Positions 7,138-15,813 of a stretch of DNA of 64,000 nucleotides are shown in pieces. The position numbers were made by a program, and so were the translations under genes. The notes under the pieces were generated by a model. It did not search any database and was not told where the DNA came from. It saw only the letters and a list, made by a program, of their open reading frames with translations. Origin of the DNA: Rohdeia mirabilis (GTDB lineage: Bacteria; Planctomycetota; UBA1135; GCA-002686595); NCBI GenBank assembly GCA_007750655.1, contig CP036290.1:4402001-4466000 (forward strand), in the 5' to 3' direction. How positions within the stretch are numbered: the first letter of the stretch is position 1; each line of letters opens with the position of its first letter.

Positions 7138-8942
7138 CGCGTGAGGTCTACGGTGACGTCGGTGTCTTCGACCTCGAAGACTCGGAGCGCGGTGCGCTCG
7201 ATCCCGCCGTCCGGCGTGCGCTCGTGGGTCTCGACGAGGTACGTTCCGCTCGAGAGCCAGTAGACGATCGGGAGGCCGCCCAAGTGCCGAACAGTGGGGT
7301 GCGCGCTCGGAGACTCGAGGAAAAGCTCCGCGCGGCCCTCCGTCATCCCCGGGTGGAAGAAAGCCCGCGACTCGCGGGTCGGCGCGGCGTCGTCGACGAG
7401 GCGGTGTACGGCGAGCCAGCGCTGCGCGTCGGGGGAGTCGTTCCACCAGGGGACGTTCAACTCCACTCGTGCGTGGTCGCGCCACAGGCGCTCGCGGTCG
7501 AACGCGAGCTCGCGATCGTCGTAGCCCATGTCCACCTCCTCCACGGCGAGCAACTCGAGACCGTTCGTCCGTCCGGCGTCGCGCAGCTCGACCCGATAGC
7601 GCCCGGGCGCCAAGGCGACCGAGGACGGTGAGGCCGTCGTCGACGCGGATTCGGACGCCGCCATGCGTCGGTCGGCGTAGATCGTCCATCGGAAGTCCGC
7701 GGGGACGAAGGCGATCGCTCCTCCGAGCGTCGTCTCGACCGTTTCGGGTTCGGCCAGGTCGACACCGGGCTCGAGCCAGGTGATCACGAGCTTCAGGAAC
7801 TCCCAACGATCCTCCGGGACGGTGACGGCGAGTCGCGCCCAGCTCGACGGCGCGTCGCCCACGGGGCGCATCTCGATCGGAGGCGTCGGGAGGGCGCGCT
7901 CCCGCAGTTGGTAGCCGTCGACGTTGCGACGGGTCAGGGGCAACGAGCCGTGGATCTGCACCGCGACCGGGTGCCCGCGCTCCCCTCGCCGCTCGTCGAC
8001 GCCTTCCTCGAGCGCCCCGCCGAAGAGCAACAGCCCCTCGACGCGATCTGAATCGTTCCCGTCGCTCTCGAGATCGCCGAGGTGATCGCCGACGACGACG
8101 CACAGGCCCAGGTCACGATGCAGGAAGGGCCGCTCGAACGCACCCCAACGCTGTCCGAGTGCCCGGACCGGACCGAGCCGGCCGACGGATCCGTCGGCCG
8201 ACGCGACCGTACGCACCGACGCGCGCGCGAGGTCGATCTCGACGAGCTCGGCGTTTCCGCCCATCAGCGCCAGCACGCGCCGCGCGCCGCCGGACAGGTG
8301 CTCGAGCGGAGCCAGCTCGACCACGGCGTCGAGGACGTGCGCGCGCTCGGGCAGGACGAAGCGCTCGCGATGCGCGACCGCTCCGGGAACGAGGCGCGGT
8401 TCTCCGCTCGCCCCGTCGCGCACGACCTCGGGCGCGCCGAGCGCCCAGCGCTCGACCACCAGCGCGCGCACCGGATCGGAGGCGACGCCCGCGACCCACA
8501 CGGCGCGCTCGCCGCCGAGATGTGTGCGCACCGCCGTGACCGCGGTCGGCACGAAGTCCAGTTCCACCAGGTCGGTCGCGCGGGCGGAGGCGTAGCCGGT
8601 CGCTTCGCGCAGCAGCGGGTTCGGATCGCCCTCGACGAAGCGCCACCTGAGTTCGACACGTGGAACGGGGTGGTCGGTCACCACCTCGACCCACGGCTGG
8701 CCGAGGTCCCAGCCGACGCTCGGGTATCCGCCGCCGGGTCGAACGCTGCTCGCGCGCACCGCCAGGACGGGACCCTCGGGGACGCGCGCCGACCGCGACG
8801 GCCCGTCGCTCGGCGCCACCTCGCTGGCTCGAGACTCGGCGCCGTCCGTGCTCAGGGGCGCCTGCTCGCGCGCGTCCGTCCCGCATCCAACGAGCAGTGC
8901 GAGCGCGACCGGGACGAGGCGACGGGACGGAAGCGGAACCAT
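7134..8942 (-). CDS. large predicted lipoprotein, function unknown
   Basis: A 602-residue protein starting MVPLPSRRLVPVALALLVGC; LVGC is a good lipobox with cleavage before Cys20. The mature chain is long, mostly beta-like and rich in Glu, Arg and Val. A segment near residue 420 (VALAPGRYRVELRDA) resembles the carboxypeptidase-regulatory or Gly-rich beta-sandwich style found in secreted proteins, and GTYLVETHERTPDGG near the end has the same look, so repeated small beta-sandwich domains are possible. I recognise no catalytic motif and no family. It is monocistronic and convergent with the fucose operon (4-bp overlap). It would be anchored in the cell envelope. Confidence 0.75.
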   Translation of the reverse strand: MVPLPSRRLVPVALALLVGCGTDAREQAPLSTDGAESRASEVAPSDGPSRSARVPEGPVLAVRASSVRPGGGYPSVGWDLGQPWVEVVTDHPVPRVELRWRFVEGDPNPLLREATGYASARATDLVELDFVPTAVTAVRTHLGGERAVWVAGVASDPVRALVVERWALGAPEVVRDGASGEPRLVPGAVAHRERFVLPERAHVLDAVVELAPLEHLSGGARRVLALMGGNAELVEIDLARASVRTVASADGSVGRLGPVRALGQRWGAFERPFLHRDLGLCVVVGDHLGDLESDGNDSDRVEGLLLFGGALEEGVDERRGERGHPVAVQIHGSLPLTRRNVDGYQLRERALPTPPIEMRPVGDAPSSWARLAVTVPEDRWEFLKLVITWLEPGVDLAEPETVETTLGGAIAFVPADFRWTIYADRRMAASESASTTASPSSVALAPGRYRVELRDAGRTNGLELLAVEEVDMGYDDRELAFDRERLWRDHARVELNVPWWNDSPDAQRWLAVHRLVDDAAPTRESRAFFHPGMTEGRAELFLESPSAHPTVRHLGGLPIVYWLSSGTYLVETHERTPDGGIERTALRVFEVEDTDVTVDLTR

Positions 8943-9052
8943 GGAGCGTCGAACGGTGCCGGAACCGATCGGTTCGCGCCAGCGTACGACGGAGCACGAT
9001 TGTGCCCGCCCCGCTCACCTGACTCGCCGATGGAAGACACACTGGTACAGCC
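8943..9052. promoter_or_regulatory. divergent promoter region, lipoprotein / toxin-antitoxin pair
   Basis: 110 bp separate the minus-strand lipoprotein start from the antitoxin ATG. Antitoxins of the ParD type usually autorepress here. I see no clear long palindrome, and only weak promoter-like sequence. Confidence 0.3.
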
Positions 9053-9337
9053 ATGACCGACGAGAACGAGATCACGATCACCCTGACTCCGGACACCGCC
9101 GCGTACGCCGCCGGTCAAGTCGGGTCCGGTGACTTCGAGTCGACGAGCGAACTCGTGGTGTACGCGCTGAGGCTGCTCTCCGCCCGTCAGAGGACCTTCG
9201 ACGAACTCGTTCGAAGGGTCCGTGCCTCCGGCGCCCATTTCGAGGGAGGCTACGCATTCCAGGAGCAGTTCTTCTTCTCCGAGTGGGAGGCCGAGATCGA
9301 ACAGCACGAACGTCGGCAAGGCTCGGAGCCTCGATGA
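9053..9337 (+). CDS. ParD-like antitoxin (ribbon-helix-helix)
   Basis: A 94-residue acidic protein. The first part, EITITLTPDTAAYAAGQVG then SGDFESTSELVVYALRLL, matches the ParD/CopG-type ribbon-helix-helix pattern: one beta strand for DNA contact, then two helices with the conserved G-x-F/Y-x-S-x-SE turn. The acidic, flexible C-terminal half (EGGYAFQEQFFFSEWEAEIE) is where ParD antitoxins wrap their toxin. The stop overlaps the next start as ATGA, the usual arrangement in type II toxin-antitoxin operons. It should neutralise the ParE-like toxin and repress its own promoter. Confidence 0.82.
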   Translation: MTDENEITITLTPDTAAYAAGQVGSGDFESTSELVVYALRLLSARQRTFDELVRRVRASGAHFEGGYAFQEQFFFSEWEAEIEQHERRQGSEPR

Positions 9338-9642
9338 GGTCCGTCGAATTCTCTCCCGACGTCGTCGTCGACCGGGGGAACATCACATCCACCTGGACCG
9401 ACGCGGCCGCAACACGCCGGCGGTGCGACCTCTTCCGACGGACGTTCCAGGTCCTCGCCCGAGAGCCCGATCTCGGTCGACGCTGCACTCTCGTGGACGA
9501 CGACGGTCGCGACCTCCGCGAAGTGGTCATGGGCCTCTACCTCATCGTCTACGAAGTCACCGAGAGGACCATTCGAGTGCGCCACATCAGCCCGGAGGCG
9601 AGAGTCCTCGAGCACCGCGAACTCCTACGCCCACGGCGTTGA
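9334..9642 (+). CDS. ParE/RelE-superfamily toxin
   Basis: A 102-residue basic protein starting MRSVEFSPDVVVD, coupled to the antitoxin by ATGA. Its core CDLFRRTFQVLAREPDLGRR followed by DLREVVMGLYLIVYEV and TIRVRHISPEAR follows the ParE pattern: helical hairpin, 'P..G.+' turn, then beta strands carrying a 'Y.I.Y...' and an 'I..I.H' motif. ParE toxins poison DNA gyrase while RelE members cut mRNA on the ribosome; the sequence does not decide between them. An in-frame ATG 51 bp upstream is less likely because it lies inside the antitoxin gene. Confidence 0.8.
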   Translation: MRSVEFSPDVVVDRGNITSTWTDAAATRRRCDLFRRTFQVLAREPDLGRRCTLVDDDGRDLREVVMGLYLIVYEVTERTIRVRHISPEARVLEHRELLRPRR

Positions 9643-9764
9643 CCCATGCGGCGTCGAAGATCGCTCCGCCTGTTGGAGCGACGATCGAGCAGGACAGGCG
9701 CCCGCGCTCGAAGTGACGCCACCGAGCGGCCGCGGCCGCCCGTTCCGCACGTGTCCGCAACGGG

Positions 9765-9812
9765 AGCGGCCCCCGCGTCGCGCAGTGGTCGCTGCGCAGC
9801 ACGGGGGCCGCT
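9765..9812. terminator. long double-stem hairpin between toxin and sigma factor genes
   Basis: AGCGGCCCCCG (9765-9775) pairs perfectly with CGGGGGCCGCT (9802-9812). Inside it GCGCAG and CTGCGC form a second stem. It lies between the 3' ends of two convergent genes and probably ends transcripts from both sides. No U-tract follows. Confidence 0.6.
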
Positions 9813-9828
9813 GGATCGCTCGCGAAGC

Positions 9829-9867
9829 CGATGCGCCGTCTTTCGCGGCGCGCCCCGCGGGCCTTTT
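9829..9867. terminator. hairpin at 3' end of sigma factor gene
   Basis: GCGCCG, a TCTTTCG loop and CGGCGC form a 6-bp stem, followed by a smaller GCCC/GGGC stem and TTTT on the plus strand. On the minus strand this immediately follows the sigma factor stop. Confidence 0.4.
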
Positions 9868-9875
9868 CTCGTGTC

Positions 9876-11024
9876 CTAGTTGAGGTAGGGATCCAGCTCG
9901 CGGCGCAGGGACGGCGTGTCGAGCTTGCGCAGGGCGCGGACCTGGATCTGGCGCACGCGCTCGACGCTGACGCCGAGCAGCTTGGCCACCTCGGCCAGGG
10001 TGTGCTCGCGCACGCCGCCGAGACCGAAGCGCAGGCGCACGATCTTCGACTCGCGCTCGTCGAGGTCGGCCAGGGCGCGGCCCAGTCCGTCCTCGAGCGT
10101 GATGTCCTCGAGCTCCACCGAGTACGGATCGCCGTCCTCGTCCTCGGCGGACAGGAGGTCGACCAGTCGGTTGCCGTCGCCGTCGCGCGTCAGGTCGAGG
10201 TCGAGCGAGATGTTGGAGCGCGAGGCCGAGATCGCCGCCGCCACGATGTGCTCGGGCAGGTCGGTCTCCTCGGCGATCCGCATCGGGTCCGCGTCCATGT
10301 CGCCCAGTCGGTAGCGCGCCTGGTTGACCTGCTTCATGGCCTTCTGCAGGTAGACCGGGACGCGCACGGTGCTGCCGTGGTTGTACAGGTAGCTGCGGAA
10401 CGCCTGGTTCAGCCAGTGGACCGCGTAGGTGCGGAAGAGCAGCTCGCGACGCCAGTCGAAGCCGTCGACCGCGCGGTACAGGACGGTGAAGCCCTCCTGC
10501 ATCAGGTCGGTCTTGATGGACGGGCCGTGGACGTAACGCTCGACGTTGATCGGGACCAGGTAGAGGTTCCGCTCGACCAGTTCGGTACGCAGGGCGTGCC
10601 ACTCGGCCGCGCGGCGCATGAGGTCGAGGTGTTCGAACTCGCCGTGGTCGTTGGCCGACATCTGCTCCCAGCGCCGCGCCAGGGGACCCGGGTCGGCGTA
10701 GAACTCGTCGTCGTCCAGTTCGAGCTCGGTGCGGCGCGCCTCGAAGCGGAAGCGCGCGAACTCGATCCGGCGCGCCAGCTTGGCCTCGGACTCGCGGTCC
10801 TGGAGCACGATCGCATCGATCGCCAGGCGCAGCGGGTCCACCGAAGCTTCGCCGGGCGTCTGCTGACCGCGCCAGGTGCGCGGATCGGGGAGCTCGAGAT
10901 CGACCCCCTCGGCATCCAGGGCGCGACCGAGCTCACGACAGGACTCGGCGAAGGACTCGTGGTCCTGGGCGAGTTCGTCGAGGTGACGGTCGAGGTCTTC
11001 CAGTCGCAGCAGCTTGGTGTTCAT
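9876..11024 (-). CDS. sigma-70 family RNA polymerase sigma factor, divergent
   Basis: A 382-residue sigma-70 protein, starting at MNTKLLRLEDLDRHL; the frame is open further upstream but that stretch is Arg-rich and not protein-like. Region 1.2-like sequence is VLQDRESEAKLARRIEFA; region 2 contains DLMQEGFTVLYRAVDGFDWR and YAVHWLNQAFRSYLYNHGST; region 3 follows in TVRVPVYLQKAMKQVNQARY; region 4 is HTLAEVAKLLGVSVERVRQI, a standard -35-binding helix-turn-helix. The -10-reading segment HWLNQAFRSYLYN differs from the WWIRQAI pattern of primary sigma factors, so this is more likely an alternative group 2/3-like sigma with altered -10 preference. It is monocistronic with no visible anti-sigma partner. 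Confidence 0.88.
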   Translation of the reverse strand: MNTKLLRLEDLDRHLDELAQDHESFAESCRELGRALDAEGVDLELPDPRTWRGQQTPGEASVDPLRLAIDAIVLQDRESEAKLARRIEFARFRFEARRTELELDDDEFYADPGPLARRWEQMSANDHGEFEHLDLMRRAAEWHALRTELVERNLYLVPINVERYVHGPSIKTDLMQEGFTVLYRAVDGFDWRRELLFRTYAVHWLNQAFRSYLYNHGSTVRVPVYLQKAMKQVNQARYRLGDMDADPMRIAEETDLPEHIVAAAISASRSNISLDLDLTRDGDGNRLVDLLSAEDEDGDPYSVELEDITLEDGLGRALADLDERESKIVRLRFGLGGVREHTLAEVAKLLGVSVERVRQIQVRALRKLDTPSLRRELDPYLN

Positions 11025-11398
11025 CGTTCGCACGGGTCGGGGAGTTCGAGCCCGTCGTCCTTCGCGGCCCACAGGGGCCCGGACGCGGTTCCAGGGCCGT
11101 CTACGAGCAGATTCGGCGAAAGAGCACCACGAGAGTGCCCTTTTCACGGAGCATCACCCTGACACTGCGCGGCTATCACCCAGCGTGGCCGCTGGCGTCC
11201 CCTGAGCCGGTGGCCACTCAGGGTCGACCCGCAATCGCCTCCCCCCCGCCACCGCGCCACCCGCCACCGCCCCCCTTCCGGCCGACCCGCCTGGGACGAT
11301 GCGGACCAGAACGGCAGGAGGGGCCGCGCGGGTCGGTCCCGCGCGGCCCCTCCTGGGTCCCGGACGACGGCAGCCGCCGCCCGATCGAACGCCGCAGC
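11025..11398. other. 374-bp gene-free stretch, sigma factor upstream region and acdA 3' hairpin
   Basis: Holds the upstream region of the sigma factor gene (right to left) and, near the acyl-CoA dehydrogenase end, the hairpin annotated at 11316-11354. The rest is C/G-rich with a poly-C segment around 11240-11280. I see no ORF with protein-like composition. Confidence 0.5.
11316..11354 (-). terminator. perfect 17-bp hairpin after acyl-CoA dehydrogenase gene
   Basis: AGGAGGGGCCGCGCGGG (11316-11332), loop TCGGT, then its exact complement (11338-11354). It starts 45 bp past the stop of the minus-strand acyl-CoA dehydrogenase. No run of T follows. Confidence 0.75.
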
Positions 11399-12634
11399 TC
11401 AGCCCGTGATGGCCGGCTCCTCGGAGTAGGTCTTCTGGGTCTCGGTCGGGATGTACTCCTCGAGGTGCGAGAGATTGGCGCTGTCGCGAATCAGGCCGCG
11501 CGCGATGACCATCCGCTGGATCTGGTTCGTGCCCTCGTAGATCTGGAGGATCTTCGCGTCCCGGAAGCACTTGGCGATCGGGTAGTCCTCCATGAAGCCG
11601 TAGCCGCCGAAGATCTGCACCGCGTCCGTGGCGACCTCCATGGCGACGTCGGTCGCGAAGCACTTGGCGGCGGCAGCGCGGGGCGTGATGCCGGCCGTTC
11701 CGACCTGATCGATCTGGCCCGCGACCGAGTAGACGAGCCAGCGCGCCGCCTCGGTCTTCATCTGCATGTTGGCCATCATCTGCTGCACCATCTGGTGGTT
11801 GCTGATGGGCACGCCGAACTGCTTGCGGCGGTTCGAGTACACGTTGGCCAGGTCGAGCGCGCCCTGGGCAGCACCGATGGCCTGGGCCGCGACGCCAGGG
11901 CGAGCCATGTCGAGCGTCATCATCGCGTGCTTGAAGCCCATGCCGGGCTTCTCACCGATCAGGTTCGACTTGGGCACCCGCACGTTGTCGAAGTGCGTCT
12001 CGACGACCGGCACGCAGCGGATGCCCATCTTGTCCTCGGTCTTGGCGATGGTGAATCCCTCCATCCCCTTCTCGACGACGATCGCGCTGATACGGCGCGA
12101 CTTCGAGGTGGGGTCGGTGACGCAGAACACGGAGTAGATGTCCGCGACGCCGCCGTTGGTGGTCCACTTCTTCTCGCCGGTGATGACGTAGTGGTCACCT
12201 TCGTCGCGCGCGTGCACCGAAAGGCCGCTCGCGTCGGACCCCGCGTACTTCTCCGACAGGCAGAAGGCCACGAGCTTGTCGCCCGATGCGACCTGGGGCA
12301 GCCACTTCTTCTTCTGGGCCTCGGTGCCACCGAGGAGGATCGGGAAGGAGCCCAGCGCGTTGACGGCGAACGCCACGCCGAAGCCGCTGTCGGCCTTGGC
12401 CAGCTCTTCCGTCACGAGCGCGAGGGCCAGGACACCGGCACCGTGACCGCCGTACTCCTCGGGGATGAACGTGCGGAACAGGCCGGCCTCTGCCACGGCT
12501 CGCGCCGCTTCGAAGTTGTACTCCTGGGCCTTGTCGTACTTCTGCGCGTTGGGACGGACGTACTTGTCGGCGATCTCGCGGGCCTTGGCCTGGAGTTCGA
12601 GGGCCTTCTCGCTGAAGCGGATGTCGGTGGGCAT
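11399..12634 (-). CDS. acyl-CoA dehydrogenase
   Basis: A 411-residue flavoenzyme of the short/medium-chain acyl-CoA dehydrogenase family, which introduces the alpha-beta double bond in acyl-CoA and passes electrons to ETF. All three domains are visible: N-terminal helical part (RTFIPEEYGGHGAG), FAD-binding beta part (LSEKYAGSDASGL then GEKKWTTNGGVADIYSVFC), and C-terminal helical part with the family signature QIFGGYGFMEDYPIAKCFRD. The catalytic Glu lies in ILQIYEGTNQIQRMVIAR. The ATG start gives the standard length. It is monocistronic, followed by a strong hairpin; whether it serves fatty acid or branched-chain amino acid breakdown cannot be told. Confidence 0.93.
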   Translation of the reverse strand: MPTDIRFSEKALELQAKAREIADKYVRPNAQKYDKAQEYNFEAARAVAEAGLFRTFIPEEYGGHGAGVLALALVTEELAKADSGFGVAFAVNALGSFPILLGGTEAQKKKWLPQVASGDKLVAFCLSEKYAGSDASGLSVHARDEGDHYVITGEKKWTTNGGVADIYSVFCVTDPTSKSRRISAIVVEKGMEGFTIAKTEDKMGIRCVPVVETHFDNVRVPKSNLIGEKPGMGFKHAMMTLDMARPGVAAQAIGAAQGALDLANVYSNRRKQFGVPISNHQMVQQMMANMQMKTEAARWLVYSVAGQIDQVGTAGITPRAAAAKCFATDVAMEVATDAVQIFGGYGFMEDYPIAKCFRDAKILQIYEGTNQIQRMVIARGLIRDSANLSHLEEYIPTETQKTYSEEPAITG

Positions 12635-12723
12635 GGTCGTGCTCGAGGGTTGGGCGCCGGCCGGTGGATGGCGGACGCGCTCGGGGGCGTCGAGTATAGG
12701 AACGGACCGTCAGCGAGTCGGGC

Positions 12724-13299
12724 TCAGCCCCCCACTTCGATCACGAGGCCGTCGAGGTCGTGGCCGTCGATCGCCAGGCGGCTGCGCACCTTGCCTTCGT
12801 CCTCCATGAGGTAGCCCGTCGGGTCGTACAGGGCCTCGAGGTCGTAGTCGGCGGGCAGGATGCTGGAGTCCAGCACCGTGGAGGTGCCCATGCCGTTGGC
12901 GCCGGTCACCACGAAGGGCAGGGACAGCGCACCGTCGTCGTCGACCCGCGCTCCGGGATCGTCGAGCACCACCTTGGTCGACAGGATCGGGAAGTTTCCG
13001 AGCGCCTCGGACGCCCTCAGGTTGATGAAGAGCGCGGCCGGCGGCGTGGCCGAGGCCAGGTCACCGAGCAGGCGCACGCGCCCGGCCAGGCGAATCGGTT
13101 CGCCGGCGATGGCGGTCCCGTCGCCGCCCGCGCCCCCTCCGGTCGCCGCCGCGGGAGCGTCGCTGGCGGCCGGGGCGCGACGCGGCGGCTCGCCACAGGA
13201 GCTGAGGAGCGCGGGCGCGAGCACCACCGCCACCAGGAAGGCGGAGGCCGAACGGGGCGATCGACGGACGGGGGAGTGGGCAGTGTTCGCGGAGTGCAT
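12724..13299 (-). CDS. small predicted lipoprotein, CcmI-tail-like
   Basis: A 191-residue protein with an Arg-containing start and hydrophobic segment ending ALLSSC, a good lipobox. A Gly/Ala-rich linker follows. The C-terminal 120 residues (LAGRVRLLGDLASATPPAAL, FINLRASEALGNFPILSTKV, VVLDDPGARVD) faintly resemble the beta-sandwich found at the C-terminus of cytochrome c biogenesis factor CcmI, which has 'dtvFVfAR...mPlAv.r' and 'vtLdds' motifs. This likeness is weak and no cytochrome assembly genes are nearby. Upstream, 89 bp away on the same strand, is nothing but the gap to the divergent nitrilase. Envelope location is the safest statement. Confidence 0.68.
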   Translation of the reverse strand: MHSANTAHSPVRRSPRSASAFLVAVVLAPALLSSCGEPPRRAPAASDAPAAATGGGAGGDGTAIAGEPIRLAGRVRLLGDLASATPPAALFINLRASEALGNFPILSTKVVLDDPGARVDDDGALSLPFVVTGANGMGTSTVLDSSILPADYDLEALYDPTGYLMEDEGKVRSRLAIDGHDLDGLVIEVGG

Positions 13300-13486
13300 G
13301 GAAACCGAACGAGGGTCGTGGCGAGGAGCGGCGGACGCGACGCCGCTGCGGCCTCGCGAGTCGTCATCATGGCGCCCGGGCGGACCGACTCAAGCAACAC
13401 CGACCCGTCGCGAGCGCGAACCGGCGCGGACGACCGGCCGCCACACTCTCCTCTCCCCCGCGACGCCCCCTGCGACCAATCGCCAC

Positions 13487-14431
13487 ATGAAGATCGCTCT
13501 GGCCCAGATCGCGCCCGTCCTGCTCGACCGCGAGCGCACCCTCGCGAAGGTCGTCGACGCGATCGCGGAGGCCGGCCGTGCGGGCGCGCGCCTCGTCGCG
13601 TTCGGCGAGACGCTCGTGCCGGGGTATCCGATCTGGCTCGAGCGCACCGGCGGCGCGCGCTTCGACGACGACCTGCAGAAGACGTACTTCGCGCGCTACC
13701 TTGACCAGGCGGTCACCGTCGCGAGCGATCAACTCGCCGGCGTTCGAGCCGCGGCGCGCGAACACCGGATCGTAGTCGTGCTCGGGGTCGCGGAGCGCGG
13801 GACCGACCGCGGCGGGCACACGATCTACTGCAGCCGAGTGTTCGTGGGCGCGAACGGTGAAGTGGAGTCCGTGCACCGCAAGCTCGTTCCGACGCATGAC
13901 GAACGCCTGGTGTGGGGCATGGGCGACGCGGCCGGACTCGTCACGCATCCGGTCGAGGACTTCGTCGTCGGCGCGCTCAACTGCTGGGAGAACTGGATGC
14001 CGCTCACCCGCGCGGCCCTGCAGGCCCAGGGCGAGACACTGCGCGTCGCGATCTGGCCCGGCTCCGAGCGCAACACGCGCGACATCACGCGTTTCATGGC
14101 CCTGGAAGGTCGGTCGTACGTGGCGTCGGTCGGTTCCGTGCTGCGACCGTCGGACGTGCCGACCGACGTTCTGGCTCGCGACCTGCTCCTGGCCGGCGGC
14201 GAGCGCTTCTTCACCGACGGAGGTTCGTGCGTCGCAGGCCCGGACGGGCGCTGGCTCGTCGAACCGCGGGTCGGCGAGGAAGCGGTGCTGTACGCGGACA
14301 TCGACGCCGAGCAGGTGCGCCGCGAACGCCACAACTTCGACCCGAGCGGACACTACTCGCGCCCCGAGCTGCTGCGCCTCGTCGTCGATCGTCGGCGCTA
14401 CACGACGTGCGCGGACGCCGACCGAGAATGA
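13487..14431 (+). CDS. nitrilase-family carbon-nitrogen hydrolase
   Basis: A 314-residue enzyme of the nitrilase superfamily, branch 1 by appearance. The Glu-Lys-Cys catalytic set is in place: Glu41 in AFGETLVPGYPIW, Lys132 in VHRKLVPTHDERLVW and Cys166 in ALNCWENWMPL. The ETLVPGYP and NCWENWMP blocks are those of true nitrilases (nitrile to carboxylic acid and ammonia) rather than amidases. GSCVAGPDGRWL near the end is also typical. The ATG at 13487 is preferred; reading frame upstream is Arg/Pro-rich noise. It is a single gene divergent from the small lipoprotein; the native substrate is unknown. Confidence 0.9.
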   Translation: MKIALAQIAPVLLDRERTLAKVVDAIAEAGRAGARLVAFGETLVPGYPIWLERTGGARFDDDLQKTYFARYLDQAVTVASDQLAGVRAAAREHRIVVVLGVAERGTDRGGHTIYCSRVFVGANGEVESVHRKLVPTHDERLVWGMGDAAGLVTHPVEDFVVGALNCWENWMPLTRAALQAQGETLRVAIWPGSERNTRDITRFMALEGRSYVASVGSVLRPSDVPTDVLARDLLLAGGERFFTDGGSCVAGPDGRWLVEPRVGEEAVLYADIDAEQVRRERHNFDPSGHYSRPELLRLVVDRRRYTTCADADRE

Positions 14432-14610
14432 TCTTCCGGGTGCGTGGCGCACGGACCGCCAACGCCGTCGTCCACGCAGACTCGCGCATCGCCGCGACGA
14501 AGCTCTTCTGGACCGTCAAGGCGCGCGCAGGATGCAGCTTGTGTGAACGCGACCGCTGCCCGCCCGCGCCGTCCGGTCGCCCCTTCGAGCGCGTGCTAGC
14601 TTTCGACCGT

Positions 14611-14631
14611 GGAGCCTTTTGGGGAGGCTCC
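14611..14631 (+). promoter_or_regulatory. leader hairpin upstream of dihaem peroxidase
   Basis: GGAGCCT (14611-14617), loop TTTGGGG, AGGCTCC (14625-14631), 25 bp before the peroxidase ATG. It is followed by AAGGGGA, a fair Shine-Dalgarno, at 14647. It could be a leader control element or the residual terminator of the nitrilase transcript. Confidence 0.4.
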
Positions 14632-14656
14632 GTCCACGCGTCCACGAAGGGGAACC

Positions 14657-15802
14657 ATGAATTTCTTTCCAATCGGCTCACGCGGGCTCGCACCTCGCAG
14701 CGCGAGCCTGACGGCGGCACTCGCCGCTACCCTCGCCCTCAGCGCCTGCTCCGGGGGGAGCGGCGTCTCCGATCCGATCGACGACGGGTTGGGGCTCGTC
14801 TCGGTCTCCGCGCAGATCGACCTGGGTCGCGCGCTCTTCTTCGACGAGCGGCTGAGCCGTCCGATGGGTGTCAGCTGCGGCATGTGCCACGACCCACTGC
14901 GCGGTTGGGGTGACGGACGTCCGCAGGGCAAAGGTGTGCAGGATCACAGTCTCGCAGGCGATCAGGACGGCGACGGCGAGTCGGACCACAACGACTTCCA
15001 GGCCATCGCCGGAGCGTTCCACAAGACGGTCCTGACCGATCGCAACACGCCGACGATCTACAACTCGCACCTGTACACCAACCTGTTCTGGGACGGGCGC
15101 GCGATGGGCCTCGAGCACCAGGCCCAGTTCCCCGTCGAAGCCGGCTTCGAGATGAACTCGAGCTGGGACGACCACGTCCTGCCGCTGTTGCGCAGCGACG
15201 ACGGATACGACGACCTGTTCGGGAACGCGTACGGTTCACGCCCCATCACGAAGGAACGCGCGATCGCCGCGATGGGCGCCTTCCAAGCCACGATCCAGGT
15301 CTGGGACACGCCCTACGACGACTACCTCGCCGGCGACCCGAGCGCGCTCTCGCCCGCGGCCGAGCACGGTCGCCAACTGTTCTTCGGCAAGGCGAACTGC
15401 TCGACCTGCCACCCCGGCCCGACGCTCACCAACCAGGAGTTCGCGAACACGGGCGTACCCGCCGCCGGCCCGATGGCGCTGACCGGCGCGATCGACCTCG
15501 GTCGCGGCGGTCGCACCGACCTGACGGGCGACACCGAGGTCGCGATCGACGAGGGCGACGACTACTGCAAGTTCAAGGTTCCGCAGCTGCGCATGGTCGC
15601 CGTGACGGGCCCCTACATGCACAACGGTGCGTTCTCCACTTTGGAAGAAGTCGTCGACTTCTACGACGCCGGCGGTGGCACGGACCAGTCCGGCACCGGA
15701 ACGAAGGACCCGCGCATCGTTCCGCTGGGACTCACGGGCACCGAGAAGGCGGCACTCGTGGCCTTCCTGCGCGACGGACTGACCGGAACCGAGATCAAGT
15801 GA
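14657..15802 (+). CDS. dihaem cytochrome c peroxidase, MauG/CcpA family lipoprotein
   Basis: A 381-residue secreted dihaem protein. The start at MNFFPIGSRG is supported by AAGGGGA 5-10 bp upstream; a hydrophobic signal ends LALSAC, a lipobox. Two haem c motifs are visible: CGMCH early (low-spin haem) and CSTCH later. The family motifs RNTPTIYNSHLYTNLFWDGR, KVPQLRMVAVTGPYMHNG and LTGTEKAALVAFL are standard for bacterial peroxidases of the CcpA/MauG group, which either reduce H2O2 or, as in MauG, oxidise Trp/Tyr of a partner protein. The Asp/Gly-rich insert near residue 95 (DQDGDGESDHNDF) looks like a calcium-binding loop. It is 11 bp ahead of a large secreted protein and shares its operon. Confidence 0.92.
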   Translation: MNFFPIGSRGLAPRSASLTAALAATLALSACSGGSGVSDPIDDGLGLVSVSAQIDLGRALFFDERLSRPMGVSCGMCHDPLRGWGDGRPQGKGVQDHSLAGDQDGDGESDHNDFQAIAGAFHKTVLTDRNTPTIYNSHLYTNLFWDGRAMGLEHQAQFPVEAGFEMNSSWDDHVLPLLRSDDGYDDLFGNAYGSRPITKERAIAAMGAFQATIQVWDTPYDDYLAGDPSALSPAAEHGRQLFFGKANCSTCHPGPTLTNQEFANTGVPAAGPMALTGAIDLGRGGRTDLTGDTEVAIDEGDDYCKFKVPQLRMVAVTGPYMHNGAFSTLEEVVDFYDAGGGTDQSGTGTKDPRIVPLGLTGTEKAALVAFLRDGLTGTEIK

Positions 15803-15813
15803 GGAAGCACGCC

